From assembly GCA_009841435.1 (NCBI GenBank), contig VXLW01000045.1, positions 1-64,000 on the forward strand: a DNA stretch of 64,000 nt, given 5' to 3'. The notes beneath the pieces were generated by a model. It ran no database searches. It worked only from the letters and a program-made list of their open reading frames with translations, and had not been told where the DNA came from. The number at the start of each line of letters is the position of its first letter. Positions within the stretch are counted from its first letter, which is position 1. This stretch comes from Dehalococcoidia bacterium. Lineage in GTDB: Bacteria > Chloroflexota > Dehalococcoidia > Tepidiformales > Tepidiformaceae. The position numbers were made by a program, and so were the translations under genes. Positions 44,235 through 52,712 of the stretch are shown piece by piece.

Positions 44235-44423
44235 GTGATTGAGCATGAACTGGTTCGGTCGGTCCTTCTGGAGCGCGTCATCAAGGCAAACTCGCCCGAG
44301 GCACGCTTCCGCAAGGAGTGGCAGGCCCTGCGCGCCGATGAGGCGCGCGACCGCGACGTCGAAGCGGGCGAGCATCCCGTCGACCTCTTCCTCCAGGGGA
44401 AGGATCTCGAGCGGGCGGCCTAA
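44235..44423 (+). CDS. 62-aa orphan protein downstream of c-di-AMP riboswitch
   Basis: Small charged protein, MIEHELVRSVLLERVIKANS at the start and EHPVDLFLQGKDLERAA at the end, predicted mostly helical and soluble. I do not recognise the family. The GTG at 44235 is chosen because GGAGGTG lies five bases upstream; an in-frame GTG 75 bp earlier has no ribosome site. It is the only gene between the c-di-AMP riboswitch and two terminator hairpins, so it should be the riboswitch's sole target. Usual targets are potassium transporters, osmolyte systems and cell-wall hydrolases, none of which it resembles. Confidence 0.65.
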   Translation: MIEHELVRSVLLERVIKANSPEARFRKEWQALRADEARDRDVEAGEHPVDLFLQGKDLERAA

Positions 44424-44440
44424 CCGCCTCTCCGCGGGAC

Positions 44441-44506
44441 CCCGCCTCCGGGCGGGGCTCCGGTCTGGGTAGAAACGCAAGGCGGGAGCCATTCGGCTCC
44501 CGCCTT
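44441..44506 (+). terminator. double hairpin terminator before dnaX
   Basis: Two hairpins lie in series: CCCCGCC/GGCGGGG (44441-44458, 4-nt loop) and a perfect 12-bp stem AAGGCGGGAGCC/GGCTCCCGCCTT around ATTC (44479-44506). The second starts with AA and ends in TT. They separate the riboswitch gene from dnaX. Confidence 0.85.
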
Positions 44507-44572
44507 CGTGATCCCGCGGGCGAAAATCCGTTCTATACTTGCGGACACCCGATCCGTGGTCCGGGAGGGACG

Positions 44573-46063
44573 GTGCTTTACGGGAAGTGGCGCCCACGTG
44601 GCTTCGAGGAGGTGGTCGGCCAGGACCACGTCGTCGAGACGCTTCGCAACGCCCTCGCCACCGACAAGGTCGCCCACGCCTACCTCTTCGCCGGCCCCCG
44701 TGGCACCGGCAAGACCACCACCGCCCGCATCCTCGCCAAGGCCGTCAACTGCCCTGAACTCGCCCGAGGCGAGCCCTGCAATGACTGCGGTCCCTGCGAC
44801 GCCATCGACCGCGGCGCTGCCCTCGACCTGATCGAGATGGACGCCGCCAGCAACCGCGGCATCGACGACGTCCGCGAGTTGCGCGACAAGATCGCCTTCG
44901 CCCCCAGTGACCTCGAGCGGAAGGTATACCTCCTCGACGAGGTCCACATGCTCACGACGGGCGCCTTCAACGCCCTCCTCAAGACCCTCGAAGAGCCGCC
45001 GCCGCACGCCATCTTCATCCTCGCCACCACCGAGCTCCACGAGATCCCGGCGACCATCACCTCGCGCTGCCAGCGCTTCGACTTCCGCCGCATCCCCATC
45101 GAGGCAATGGTCGAGCGTCTGCGGTTTGTCGCCGAACAGGAGGGGTTCAGCGTCCCCGACGAGGGCCTCCTGGCCATCGCCCGCGAGGCCCGCGGCGCCC
45201 TCCGCGACGCCATCACCCTGCTCGAGCAGATCGCCTCGATGTACGGGCCTTCCCCCAGCACCGACGACGTGCTCGAATCGCTCGGCCTTGTGCGCGACGA
45301 GCGCACGGACAAGCTCGCCGGCGCCCTTGCCGAGCGCGATCTCGGCGCCGCGCTCGAGATCGCCCGCGAGGTAGCCGGCGACGGGCTCGACATCGCCCGC
45401 TTCACACGTGAGACCATCGACACCCTGCGCGAGCGCCTGCTCGTCGCCGCGCGCGACCGCACCCCCGACGTCGGCGTCCTGACGACCGCCGTCGCCGAGC
45501 TTGCCGGCGCAGACTTCCGCCGCGACCCCGGCAGCCCCGTCCCCCTCGAGGTCGCCTGCGCGGCCGCCGTGCTCGGCCCCGCCCAGCCCGCCGCCGCTCC
45601 AGCGGGCGCCGCTGCCGGCGCGAACGGACAACCGGCGCGGGGCGGCCAGAGGCCCCAGCGCCGCCAACAGGGTCGCCGCCGCGACCAGCGTGACGAGAGC
45701 CGCGAGGAGCGCTTCCTCCGGGAACTGTACGAGCGCTGCCGGATGACGCAGCCCGCGCTTGCCGCCTGGCTCAACGGCTCCTGCGAGGTGCTCGCCATGG
45801 ATGGTGACGAGCTGAAGCTCGGCTTCTACCATCCCATCCACATGCAGAAGATCGCGAACGACGGCCGCACGCTCGTGGAGCAGAAGGCGGAGGAACTGCT
45901 GAAGCGCCCCGTGTCGCTTGCGGTCGAGCGGATCGAGCGCAGCGCACCCGCCAGCCGTCCGGCCCGGGGCGGACACTTGGCGGCGGCGGCGCGCGAGATG
46001 GGCGCGAAACCCGTCGAATCCGGGCCGCCCCCGCGCCCAAGGCCCCCCGAGGAGGAGTTCTGA
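44573..46063 (+). CDS. dnaX: DNA polymerase III subunit gamma/tau
   Basis: Clamp-loader ATPase of 496 aa. Family start LYGKWRPRGFEEVVGQDHVVETL; Walker A FAGPRGTGKTTTARIL; zinc module CPELARGEPCNDCGPC; DEVHMLTTGAFNALLKTLEEPP and SRCQRFDFRRI follow in the AAA+ core. The tail contains a Pro/Ala/Arg-rich linker (about 340-380) and a short C-terminal domain. The GTG at 44573 lies behind GGGAGGGACG; TATACT at 44534-44539 is a likely -10 element. The linker has no slippery A-run, so a frameshifted gamma form is not evident. It leads the dnaX-ebfC-recR-recO operon. Confidence 0.95.
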   Translation: MLYGKWRPRGFEEVVGQDHVVETLRNALATDKVAHAYLFAGPRGTGKTTTARILAKAVNCPELARGEPCNDCGPCDAIDRGAALDLIEMDAASNRGIDDVRELRDKIAFAPSDLERKVYLLDEVHMLTTGAFNALLKTLEEPPPHAIFILATTELHEIPATITSRCQRFDFRRIPIEAMVERLRFVAEQEGFSVPDEGLLAIAREARGALRDAITLLEQIASMYGPSPSTDDVLESLGLVRDERTDKLAGALAERDLGAALEIAREVAGDGLDIARFTRETIDTLRERLLVAARDRTPDVGVLTTAVAELAGADFRRDPGSPVPLEVACAAAVLGPAQPAAAPAGAAAGANGQPARGGQRPQRRQQGRRRDQRDESREERFLRELYERCRMTQPALAAWLNGSCEVLAMDGDELKLGFYHPIHMQKIANDGRTLVEQKAEELLKRPVSLAVERIERSAPASRPARGGHLAAAAREMGAKPVESGPPPRPRPPEEEF

Positions 46064-46434
46064 TGGCGAAGAGCAGCGGTCGAAATCGCTACATGCGGCG
46101 CGGCGGAGGCGGTGGCCAGCGTGGCCGCGGCGGCGCCCAGACCGGGCAGCTCGCCGAGGCCCAGGCGATGCTCCAGCGTGCCCAGGAGGAGCTTGCCACC
46201 AAGACCGTCGAGGGTACTTCCGGTGGTGGCGCCGTCCGGGTCACCATGAACGGCGAGCAGAAGGTCCAGGCCATCGCCATCGAACCCGACGTCGTCGACC
46301 CCGAGGACGTGGAGATGCTGGAAGACCTCGTTCTCGCCGCTATCCACGACGCCTCGGAACGGGCCAACGCCCTCCAGGCCGACTCCCTCGGGATGCTCAC
46401 CGGCGGGCTCGACCTGCCGGGGCTCGGCGGCTGA
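46063..46434 (+). CDS. ebfC: YbaB/EbfC nucleoid-associated protein
   Basis: DNA-binding protein of 123 aa. The YbaB core (GQLAEAQAMLQRAQEELATKTVEGTSGGGAVRVTMNGEQKVQAIAIEPDVVDPEDVEMLEDLVLAAIHDA) is normal; it is preceded by a 25-residue Gly/Arg-rich tail (GGGGGQRGRGG) that is unusual for the family and may add nucleic-acid contacts. The ATG shares a base with the dnaX stop (TGATG). Placement between dnaX and recR is conserved in many bacteria. Confidence 0.92.
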   Translation: MAKSSGRNRYMRRGGGGGQRGRGGAQTGQLAEAQAMLQRAQEELATKTVEGTSGGGAVRVTMNGEQKVQAIAIEPDVVDPEDVEMLEDLVLAAIHDASERANALQADSLGMLTGGLDLPGLGG

Positions 46435-46440
46435 GCGGGC

Positions 46441-47046
46441 GTGCCCGCGGCAGGCGCGCCCGAGCCGATCGCCCGCCTGATCCAGGAGTTCTCCAAGCTC
46501 CCCGGGATCGGACCCAAGTCCGCCCAGCGACTCGCCTACCACGTGCTTCGCACCCCCGAGGACGACGCCCGCGCCCTCGCCGGGGCGCTCATCGACGTGA
46601 AGGAGCACGTCGTTTTCTGCGACACCTGCTTCAACATCACCGTCCGTAACCCCTGCACTCTCTGCGACGACGAGCAGCGTGACCGCTCGCTCGTCTGCGT
46701 CGTCGAGCAGCCCCTCGACGTGCTCGTCGTCGAACGCACGGGCGGCTTCCGCGGCGTCTACCACGTCCTCCACGGCTCCCTGAACCCGATCGATGGCGTT
46801 GGTCCCGAGCAGCTGCGAATCCAGGAGCTACTCAGGCGCGTCGAGGGAGGAGGGGTCGTTGAGGTGATCATGGCGACGAACCCCAGCCTCGAAGGCGAAG
46901 CCACGTCGATGTACGTTCAGCGCCTCCTGCAACCGCTCGGGATTCGCGTCACCCGCCTCGCCCGCGGCCTCCCCAGCGGCGCCGACATCGAGTACATGGA
47001 CGACCTGACCCTCTCCCGCGCGCTCGAAGGGCGGCAGGAGCTGTAG
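46441..47046 (+). CDS. recR: recombination protein RecR
   Basis: Protein of 201 aa of the RecFOR pathway, which loads RecA at gaps. It shows the helix-hairpin-helix KLPGIGPKSAQRLAYHVL, the C4 zinc finger CDTCFNITVRNPCTLC, and the Toprim domain VCVVEQPLDVLVVERTGGFRGVYHVLHG. It starts with GTG 6 bp after ebfC. RecO follows at once. Confidence 0.96.
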   Translation: MPAAGAPEPIARLIQEFSKLPGIGPKSAQRLAYHVLRTPEDDARALAGALIDVKEHVVFCDTCFNITVRNPCTLCDDEQRDRSLVCVVEQPLDVLVVERTGGFRGVYHVLHGSLNPIDGVGPEQLRIQELLRRVEGGGVVEVIMATNPSLEGEATSMYVQRLLQPLGIRVTRLARGLPSGADIEYMDDLTLSRALEGRQEL

Positions 47047-47047
47047 C

Positions 47048-47818
47048 GTGGCGGCGCGGCCCCGCGTCTACCGCGCCGAAGGGGTCATCCTGCGCCGCCG
47101 CAACCTCGGCGAGGCCGACAGCATCCTCACGGTGTTTAGCGGCAACGAGGGCAAGTTCGAGGCGATCGCGCGAGGCGTGCGCAAGGCCCGCAGCCGCATG
47201 CGCGGCCATCTCGAGCCGCTAACCCGCAGCCGCGTGCTCGTCGCCCAGGGACGCAACCTCGACGTCTTCACCCAGGCCGAGACGGTCGACGCCTACCGCC
47301 GCCTGCGTGAGGACCTCGACGCGAGCGCCGAGGCCCTCTACTGCCTCGAGCTCGTCGACCGCTTCACCGAGGAGCGCGAGCCGCTCCCCGAGCTGTACGC
47401 CCTCCTTCTGGAGGCGCTGAGTCTGCTGGAAGAGGGGAACGGCCCCGCCGTGACCCGCCACTTCGAGCTGCGCCTGCTCGCCCTCCTCGGCTACGAGCCC
47501 CACATCGATGGCTGCGTCCTCTGCGGCGATCGCTTGCCGGAGGAGGAGACGCTGCTCTCGCCGAGCGCCGGCGGGCTCGTCTGCCGCGGGTGCCGGGCCG
47601 AGACGGGTGGGGGACGCATCGTGTCGGTGCCGGTCGTCAAGCTGATGCGCTTCGCGAGGCGCGCAACGATGGCGGAGTTCGTTGCCCTTGACGCCCGGCC
47701 CGCGGTCGAGCAGGAGCTGCGCGCCGCCGTCGCCGAGCTGGTCCGCTACCACCTCGATCGTGACCCCAACGCGCGCCGCTTCGTCGAAGGCGTAAGCGCG
47801 CTTCACCCGAAGGATTAG
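47048..47818 (+). CDS. recO: DNA repair protein RecO
   Basis: Protein of 256 aa. The N-terminal OB fold begins RVYRAEGVILRRRNLGEADSILTVFSGNEGKFEAIARGVRK; the C-terminal helical part contains the zinc-binding CVLCGDRLPEEETLLSPSAGGLVCRGC. RecO anneals SSB-coated DNA and acts with RecR. The GTG is one base after the recR stop, so translation is coupled. A hairpin at its end closes the operon. Confidence 0.93.
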   Translation: MAARPRVYRAEGVILRRRNLGEADSILTVFSGNEGKFEAIARGVRKARSRMRGHLEPLTRSRVLVAQGRNLDVFTQAETVDAYRRLREDLDASAEALYCLELVDRFTEEREPLPELYALLLEALSLLEEGNGPAVTRHFELRLLALLGYEPHIDGCVLCGDRLPEEETLLSPSAGGLVCRGCRAETGGGRIVSVPVVKLMRFARRATMAEFVALDARPAVEQELRAAVAELVRYHLDRDPNARRFVEGVSALHPKD

Positions 47819-47836
47819 CAGGGAAGCGTTCCCTGC
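47818..47836 (+). terminator. terminator after recO
   Basis: GCAGGGAA and TTCCCTGC form a perfect 8-bp stem with loop GCG, starting at the recO stop and followed by TTTG. A TAGAAT box (47851-47856) just downstream probably serves the next gene. Confidence 0.7.
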
Positions 47837-47898
47837 TTTGACGAACGCGGTAGAATCTTTGGTACGAAGAGTCGCTCCAAAGCGAGCGGAGGTTCTCC

Positions 47899-48366
47899 AT
47901 GCCCCTCTACGAGTACTACTGCCAGCCCTGTCACGGGGTCTTCGAAGAGCTGCGTCCGATGCGGGAAGCCGGCGAGGCCGTCCCCTGCCCCGAGTGCTAC
48001 GAGGACGCGGACCGCATCATGCCCACGTCATTCGCGGCGTTCACCTTCCGCGATGGCTACCCCCGCAAGATTCCCGACGACGGCACCTACTGGCACCTGG
48101 GCCAGAAGGTCAGCAAGCGCGTCACCGGTGGCCGCCCGAACGAGCACCCCGAGATTAACAAGCCCAAGCCGAAGCCCCGCCTCACCCGTGGCGAGCGCGC
48201 CGCTCTGAACGACATGCGCGAAGTCGCCGCCAAGGGCGACCTCGTCGACCTGTACAACAACCCCATCTCCCCCCGGGAGGTGAAGCAGGCCTACGACCGG
48301 CGCGACGTCATCAAGAAGGGTGTGCCCGCGCGCATCCACAAGGACATGAAGAAGAAGTTCCGCTAG
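47899..48366 (+). CDS. FmdB-type zinc-ribbon protein with long tail
   Basis: Protein of 155 aa. The first 45 residues are an FmdB/CxxC_CxxC_SSSS zinc ribbon: MPLYEYYCQPCHGVFEELRPM and VPCPECYEDADRIMP. The rest is basic, with KPKPKPRLTRGER and a conserved-looking end HKDMKKKF, and longer than in simple FmdB proteins (about 70-110 aa). The function is unknown; related ribbons were linked to formamidase regulation. GGAGG precedes the ATG. Its stop shares CTAG with the convergent prenyl synthase gene. Confidence 0.8.
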   Translation: MPLYEYYCQPCHGVFEELRPMREAGEAVPCPECYEDADRIMPTSFAAFTFRDGYPRKIPDDGTYWHLGQKVSKRVTGGRPNEHPEINKPKPKPRLTRGERAALNDMREVAAKGDLVDLYNNPISPREVKQAYDRRDVIKKGVPARIHKDMKKKFR

Positions 48367-49340
48367 CTTCGGCGGGTCAGCACGTAGCCGCTCAGCTCTT
48401 CAAGCGTGCGGCGAGCGTCGGTTGCCTCAAGGGTCGAGAGGCCCTCGAGCGCGCGGTCCACGAATTCCTGCGCCATTCCCTGCGCGCGTCCGATCGCGTC
48501 TGACGCGACCACCGCCGCCAGTGCTTCCGGAAGGAACGCGGCCCGGTCGCCGTCCGCTGCCAGGAAGTTGCGCACCGGGTTCTTGCCGGGCGCCGTTTCC
48601 AGGTAGAACAGTGCCGGCAGGGTGATCGTCCCTTCCAGAAGGTCGCCCCCCGCCGGCTTCCCCATCTCCGCCTCGTCCCCGGTGAAGTCGAGGATGTCGT
48701 CGACGATCTGGAAAGCCATCCCGAGGTTGTAGCCGTAGCTACGCAGCGCCTCCACCTGCCCCTCGCTACACCCCGCCAGCAAAGCGCCGCCCTGGGTCGA
48801 GTGCCCGAACAGCGCCGCCGTCTTGCCGCCGATGCGCCACAGGTAGTGCTGCACGTCGCGGCCCACGTCGAAGGCCGCGGAGTCCTGGTCGAGCTCCCCG
48901 TTCGTCATCTTCATCAGCGCCAGCGCGAACAGCCGCGTGACGGGCAGGCTGCCCGTGCGCGTCACCATCTCCGCCGCGTTGGCGAACATGAAGTCGCCGA
49001 GCAGCACGGTCAGGGCGTTGTCGAAAACGGCGTTCGCCGTCGGCCGGCCGCGCCGGCTCGTTGCCCCGTCGACCACGTCGTCGTGGACGAGGCTGGCCGT
49101 GTGCAGCAGCTCGATCGCGGTGCCAAGCGGCACGAGCCGGTTCAGGTTGTAGTCGCCGAATGTGCCCGCCAGCAGCACCAGCGCGGGCCGCAGCCGCTTG
49201 CCTCGCGGCGCAAGGGCGTGGTCCAGCATCAGACGCAGGGGCGCCAGGTCGACCCGCTTCACCGATTCCAGCAGGTCCTCGACGAGGATCAGGTCCTCGG
49301 CGACCGGGCCGTAGAGCGCCTGTGGCTGCGTCTGTGTCAT
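48363..49340 (-). CDS. trans-polyprenyl diphosphate synthase
   Basis: Isoprenyl synthase of 325 aa that extends farnesyl or geranylgeranyl diphosphate for quinone or carotenoid side chains. The first Asp-rich motif is LVHDDVVDGATSRRGRPT, the second FQIVDDILDFTGD; KRLRPALVLLAG precedes them. The residues before the first Asp motif (LLHTAS) suggest a long-chain product, but the chain length is not certain. The ATG at 49340 overlaps the tatD stop (ATGA); a longer open frame upstream lies inside tatD and is rejected. The tatD and metG genes lie upstream in the same operon. Confidence 0.92.
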   Translation of the reverse strand: MTQTQPQALYGPVAEDLILVEDLLESVKRVDLAPLRLMLDHALAPRGKRLRPALVLLAGTFGDYNLNRLVPLGTAIELLHTASLVHDDVVDGATSRRGRPTANAVFDNALTVLLGDFMFANAAEMVTRTGSLPVTRLFALALMKMTNGELDQDSAAFDVGRDVQHYLWRIGGKTAALFGHSTQGGALLAGCSEGQVEALRSYGYNLGMAFQIVDDILDFTGDEAEMGKPAGGDLLEGTITLPALFYLETAPGKNPVRNFLAADGDRAAFLPEALAAVVASDAIGRAQGMAQEFVDRALEGLSTLEATDARRTLEELSGYVLTRRS

Positions 49341-50155
49341 GCGCCCGCCTCCACGGCCGATGGCACGCCGAAGAGCGCTTCCGCGTTGGCCGTCGTGGCC
49401 TCGGCCACGGTCTCGACGCTCAGGCCGCGCGCTTCCGCCACCACCTCGGCCGTCACCCGCACGTTCGCCGGCTCGTTGCGCGTTCCCCGCCGCGACTGCG
49501 GCGGGAGCGCGGGACTGTCCGTCTCGATCAGGAGCGAGGCCAGCGGTAGCCCCGCCGCCACGTTGCGCGCTTCGTCGTTGCGCGGGTAGCCCGCCGAGCA
49601 CGTCAGCGAGACCAGGAAACCCAGCTCGGCATACCGCTGCGCCTGCCGAAGTGTCCCGCCGAATGCGTGCAGCACGCCCGGCGGCCGTCCCTGGGCCGCC
49701 AGCGGTGATTCTGCGGCGTAGCGCGCGAGGTGCGGCGCCAGTTCCTCCTCCGCATCCCGCGAGTGGACCGACACCGGCAACCCGAGCCGGGCTGCGATTG
49801 CGAGCTGCGCGTCGAAGACGCAGCGCTGTACGTCACGGGGGGACAGGTCGCGGTAGAAGTCGAGCCCGATCTCGCCGATCGCGGCTACGTTGCCATCGGC
49901 GGCTAGCTCTTCGATGCGGTCGAGCGCATCCTCGCTGGCCTGCGAGGCCTCGTGCGGGTGGAAGCCCGCCGTCGCGAGCAGCCGTGGTGAGCTGGTGTCC
50001 GCCGCGAGCGCTATTGCTGCCTCGCTCGACGCCACGTCCTCGCCGCACACGACGACGGTGGCCACGCCGGCCGCCGCCGCTCGTTCGAGCACGGACTCGC
50101 GGTCCTCGTCAAAGCGTTCGTCCTGGAGGTGGCTGTGGGAGTCGAAGAGGCGCAT
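49337..50155 (-). CDS. tatD: TatD-family DNase
   Basis: Metal-dependent hydrolase of 272 aa with the TIM-barrel motifs DSHSHLQDERFDED, IGEIGLDFYRDLSP (Glu ligand), LPVSVHSRDAEEE, GVLHAFGG and LIETDSPALPPQSRRGTRNEP. TatD nucleases act as 3'-5' exonucleases in DNA repair and fragmentation. It starts within the stop of metG (TGATG) and overlaps the prenyl synthase start. The metG-tatD link is common in bacteria. Confidence 0.94.
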   Translation of the reverse strand: MRLFDSHSHLQDERFDEDRESVLERAAAAGVATVVVCGEDVASSEAAIALAADTSSPRLLATAGFHPHEASQASEDALDRIEELAADGNVAAIGEIGLDFYRDLSPRDVQRCVFDAQLAIAARLGLPVSVHSRDAEEELAPHLARYAAESPLAAQGRPPGVLHAFGGTLRQAQRYAELGFLVSLTCSAGYPRNDEARNVAAGLPLASLLIETDSPALPPQSRRGTRNEPANVRVTAEVVAEARGLSVETVAEATTANAEALFGVPSAVEAGA

Positions 50156-51804
50156 CAGGTTGCGACCGGTTCGGGCACGTCCAGCTTGCGGTAGAGCGCG
50201 CCCCCTTCGCCGAGTGAGCGCCCGGCCGGCACGCCCGTGAGCATCCAGCCGGCCGACTCGGGCGTGCCCTCGTGCCCGAGCGTGGTGTGCAGCTTGCTCG
50301 TGGAGAACGGGAGGATGGGGTGCAGCAGCGCCGTCAGGGCGGAAATGGCCTGCAGCGCCGTGTAGAGGGTCTCGGCGGCGTGGTCGCGGTCTTCCTTGAC
50401 CGCCCGCCAGGGAGCGCGTTCGTCCAGGTACTTGTTGGCGGCCTGGGCCACGGCCAGCGCTTCACGCAGCGCCCCCCGGAACTGGCAGCCGGCGTATTCC
50501 GCCCCCGCCCGCTCGAACCCGTCGCGAACGGTCGCGAGCAGCGCTTCGCTCTCCGCTCCTAATGTCCCCGGCTCCGGCACGACGCCGTCGAAGTTGCGCC
50601 GGATCATTGCGAGCACGCGGTTCGCCAGGTTCCCCCAGGTCGCGATCAGGACCTCGTTGTTCGCGCGGATCAGCTCCTCCTCGCGAAACTCCGAGTCGCT
50701 CGTCTCCGGCATGATCTGCGTCAGGTAGAAGCGCACGACGTCGGCGTCATACGTATCGAGCAGGTCGAGCAGCCAGGTTGCCGTGCCCTTCGACTTGCTC
50801 TGTTTCTGCCCCGCCGAGAAGTTCACGTACTGGTTCGCGGGAACGTCGTGCGGCAGGTTCAGGCCGCCGTACCCCAGCAGCATCGCCGGCCAGATGAGCG
50901 TGTGGAAGACGATGTTGTCCTTGCCGATGAAGTAGTAGGCCTTCGTGTTCTCGTCTTCCCAGTACAGGCGCCAGGCCTCGGGGTCGCCGCTCTGCCTGGC
51001 CCACTCCTTCGCCGCCGAGAGATACCCGATGACGGCGTCGAACCAGACATAAATGCGCTTGTCCTCGTACCCCTCGACCGGCAGGGGCACGCCCCAGTTG
51101 ATGTCCCGCGTGATCGCGCGGTCCTTCAGCCCCTCCTCGAGGATGCCGAGGGTGAAGTTGGCGACGTTCCGCCGCCAGTGCGGCTGCGCGCTCACCCACT
51201 CCCGTAGTTGCTCGTTGAATGCCGAGAGCCTCAGCATGAAGTGCTCCGACTCGCGAACCTCCGGCGTCGCCCCGCTCACCTTGCTGCGCGGCTCGATCAG
51301 GTCGATGGCGTCGAGCTGCGAGCCGCACTGGTCGCACTGGTCGCCGCGCGCCTCCTTGTAGCCACAGAGCGGGCATATGCCCTCCACGTACCGGTCCGGC
51401 AGGAAACGCCTCGCCTCGGGGTCGTAGAGCTGGTCCTGCGTCCCTGTATAGAGCAGGTCCTTCTCCAGCAGTCGCGTGAAGAGGTCCTGCGTCGTCTCGT
51501 AGTGGTTGTCGGTCAGGGTCGTCGTGAACAGGTCGAACGAGATGCCGAAGCGCTCCCACGCCTCGAGGATCTTCGGGTGGTAGCGGTCGATCACCTCTTG
51601 CGGGGTGATGCCCTCGCTGTCGGCGGCGACGGTGATGGGCGTCCCGTGGCAGTCGGAGCCCGACACCATCAGCACGTCGTTGCCGCACATGCGGTGGTAG
51701 CGGGCGAAGATATCGGCGGGAAGGTATGCGCCTGCCGCCTGGCCGGCGTGCAGAAGGTAGTTCGCATACGGCCAGGCGACGGCCACGAAGATGCGTTCTG
51801 CCAC
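50155..51804 (-). CDS. metG: methionyl-tRNA synthetase
   Basis: Class I synthetase of 549 aa. The HIGH-like motif is WPYANYLLHAGQAAGA; the zinc knuckle is CPLCGYKEARGDQCDQCG; the KMSKS loop reads KQSKSKGTATW. The anticodon-binding helical bundle follows, and the protein ends without the extra EMAP-like tRNA-binding domain, so it is of the shorter type. The start is GTG 51804 behind AAGGGGA, which gives the family N-terminus AERIFVAVAWPYAN. It heads the metG-tatD-prenyl synthase operon. Confidence 0.95.
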   Translation of the reverse strand: MAERIFVAVAWPYANYLLHAGQAAGAYLPADIFARYHRMCGNDVLMVSGSDCHGTPITVAADSEGITPQEVIDRYHPKILEAWERFGISFDLFTTTLTDNHYETTQDLFTRLLEKDLLYTGTQDQLYDPEARRFLPDRYVEGICPLCGYKEARGDQCDQCGSQLDAIDLIEPRSKVSGATPEVRESEHFMLRLSAFNEQLREWVSAQPHWRRNVANFTLGILEEGLKDRAITRDINWGVPLPVEGYEDKRIYVWFDAVIGYLSAAKEWARQSGDPEAWRLYWEDENTKAYYFIGKDNIVFHTLIWPAMLLGYGGLNLPHDVPANQYVNFSAGQKQSKSKGTATWLLDLLDTYDADVVRFYLTQIMPETSDSEFREEELIRANNEVLIATWGNLANRVLAMIRRNFDGVVPEPGTLGAESEALLATVRDGFERAGAEYAGCQFRGALREALAVAQAANKYLDERAPWRAVKEDRDHAAETLYTALQAISALTALLHPILPFSTSKLHTTLGHEGTPESAGWMLTGVPAGRSLGEGGALYRKLDVPEPVAT

Positions 51805-51884
51805 GGAATCCCCTTTGGGAAGGCGCTCACGCGAGTCTAGCACCGTGTCGCTTTAGGGCTTAGGCCGGGTAAAGGAGCCCCTTC

Positions 51885-52712
51885 CTATTCCTTGTCGTCC
51901 GGCCAGGCCTCGTACGCCTCCGCCCGCGACACCCCGAACCGTCGCGCCGCTGCGCTCGCGGCTGCGCTGCGCTGGGCGCCCGCCTCGCGCATCTCCCCGA
52001 GGTAGGCGCGAAGCTCACGCTCATCGCTCCCCGCCGCCCAGCCCCGCACGTCGACCACCACCGTGCACTCCCCTCGCGTCTCCCGGAACCGTTCCGCCAT
52101 CGCCGAGGCTGCCCCGCGCACCGCCTCCTCGTGGACCTTCGTCAGTTCCCGGCAGACCACCACCGTTGGGTCGTCGAGCGCATCCGCCACGTCAGCCAGC
52201 GCCGCCCCCACCCGCCGCGGGCTCTCGAAGAACACGAGCGTCTCCGAAGCCTCCGCCGCCCCCACCAGCCGCCGTCGCCGCTCCCCCTGCCCCCGGGGCA
52301 GGAATCCGAGGAAGTGCACGTCGCTCCCTGCGAACCCCGCCACCGACACCGCCGCCGCCAGCGCCGATGGTCCCGGCACCGTAAACACGGGGATCCCGGC
52401 GTCGTGGGCCGCCTCCACCGCCCTCGCCCCCGGGTCCGCGATAAGCGGTGTGCCCGCGTCCGAGGTCAGCGCCACGACCCCCTCCCGCGCCGCCTCCAGC
52501 AGCCGCGGGATGCGCCCCTCGACGTTGTGCTCGGTCAGGCTCAGCGCCGTCGCGCTCGTCGCGACGCGCGTCGCCAGCGTCCGCAGCACGCGCGTGTCCT
52601 CCGCCGCGATGAGCGAGGCCGCTTGCAGGACCGCCGCCGCGCGCTCGCTCAGGTCGCCGAGGTTCCCGATGGGCGTGGCGACCACGTAGAGGCCTGGCGC
52701 GAGTTCATTCAT
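51885..52712 (-). CDS. rsmI: 16S rRNA 2'-O-methyltransferase RsmI
   Basis: Tetrapyrrole-methylase-fold enzyme of 275 aa that methylates the ribose of C1402 in 16S rRNA. Family motifs are GLYVVATPIGNLGDLSERA, AAEDTRVLRTL, LTSDAGTPLIADPGARAVEAA, VPGPSALAAAVSVAG, and FLGFLPRG. The ATG at 52712 gives the expected start; upstream open frame is divergent promoter sequence for guaB3. It is divergent from guaB3 with a gap of 232 bp. Confidence 0.95.
   Translation of the reverse strand: MNELAPGLYVVATPIGNLGDLSERAAAVLQAASLIAAEDTRVLRTLATRVATSATALSLTEHNVEGRIPRLLEAAREGVVALTSDAGTPLIADPGARAVEAAHDAGIPVFTVPGPSALAAAVSVAGFAGSDVHFLGFLPRGQGERRRRLVGAAEASETLVFFESPRRVGAALADVADALDDPTVVVCRELTKVHEEAVRGAASAMAERFRETRGECTVVVDVRGWAAGSDERELRAYLGEMREAGAQRSAAASAAARRFGVSRAEAYEAWPDDKE

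Noticed and set aside
48363-49601. 87-residue N-terminal extension of the prenyl synthase
   Set aside because: It is low-complexity Arg/Gly sequence lying inside tatD; the ATG at 49340 overlapping the tatD stop is the natural start.
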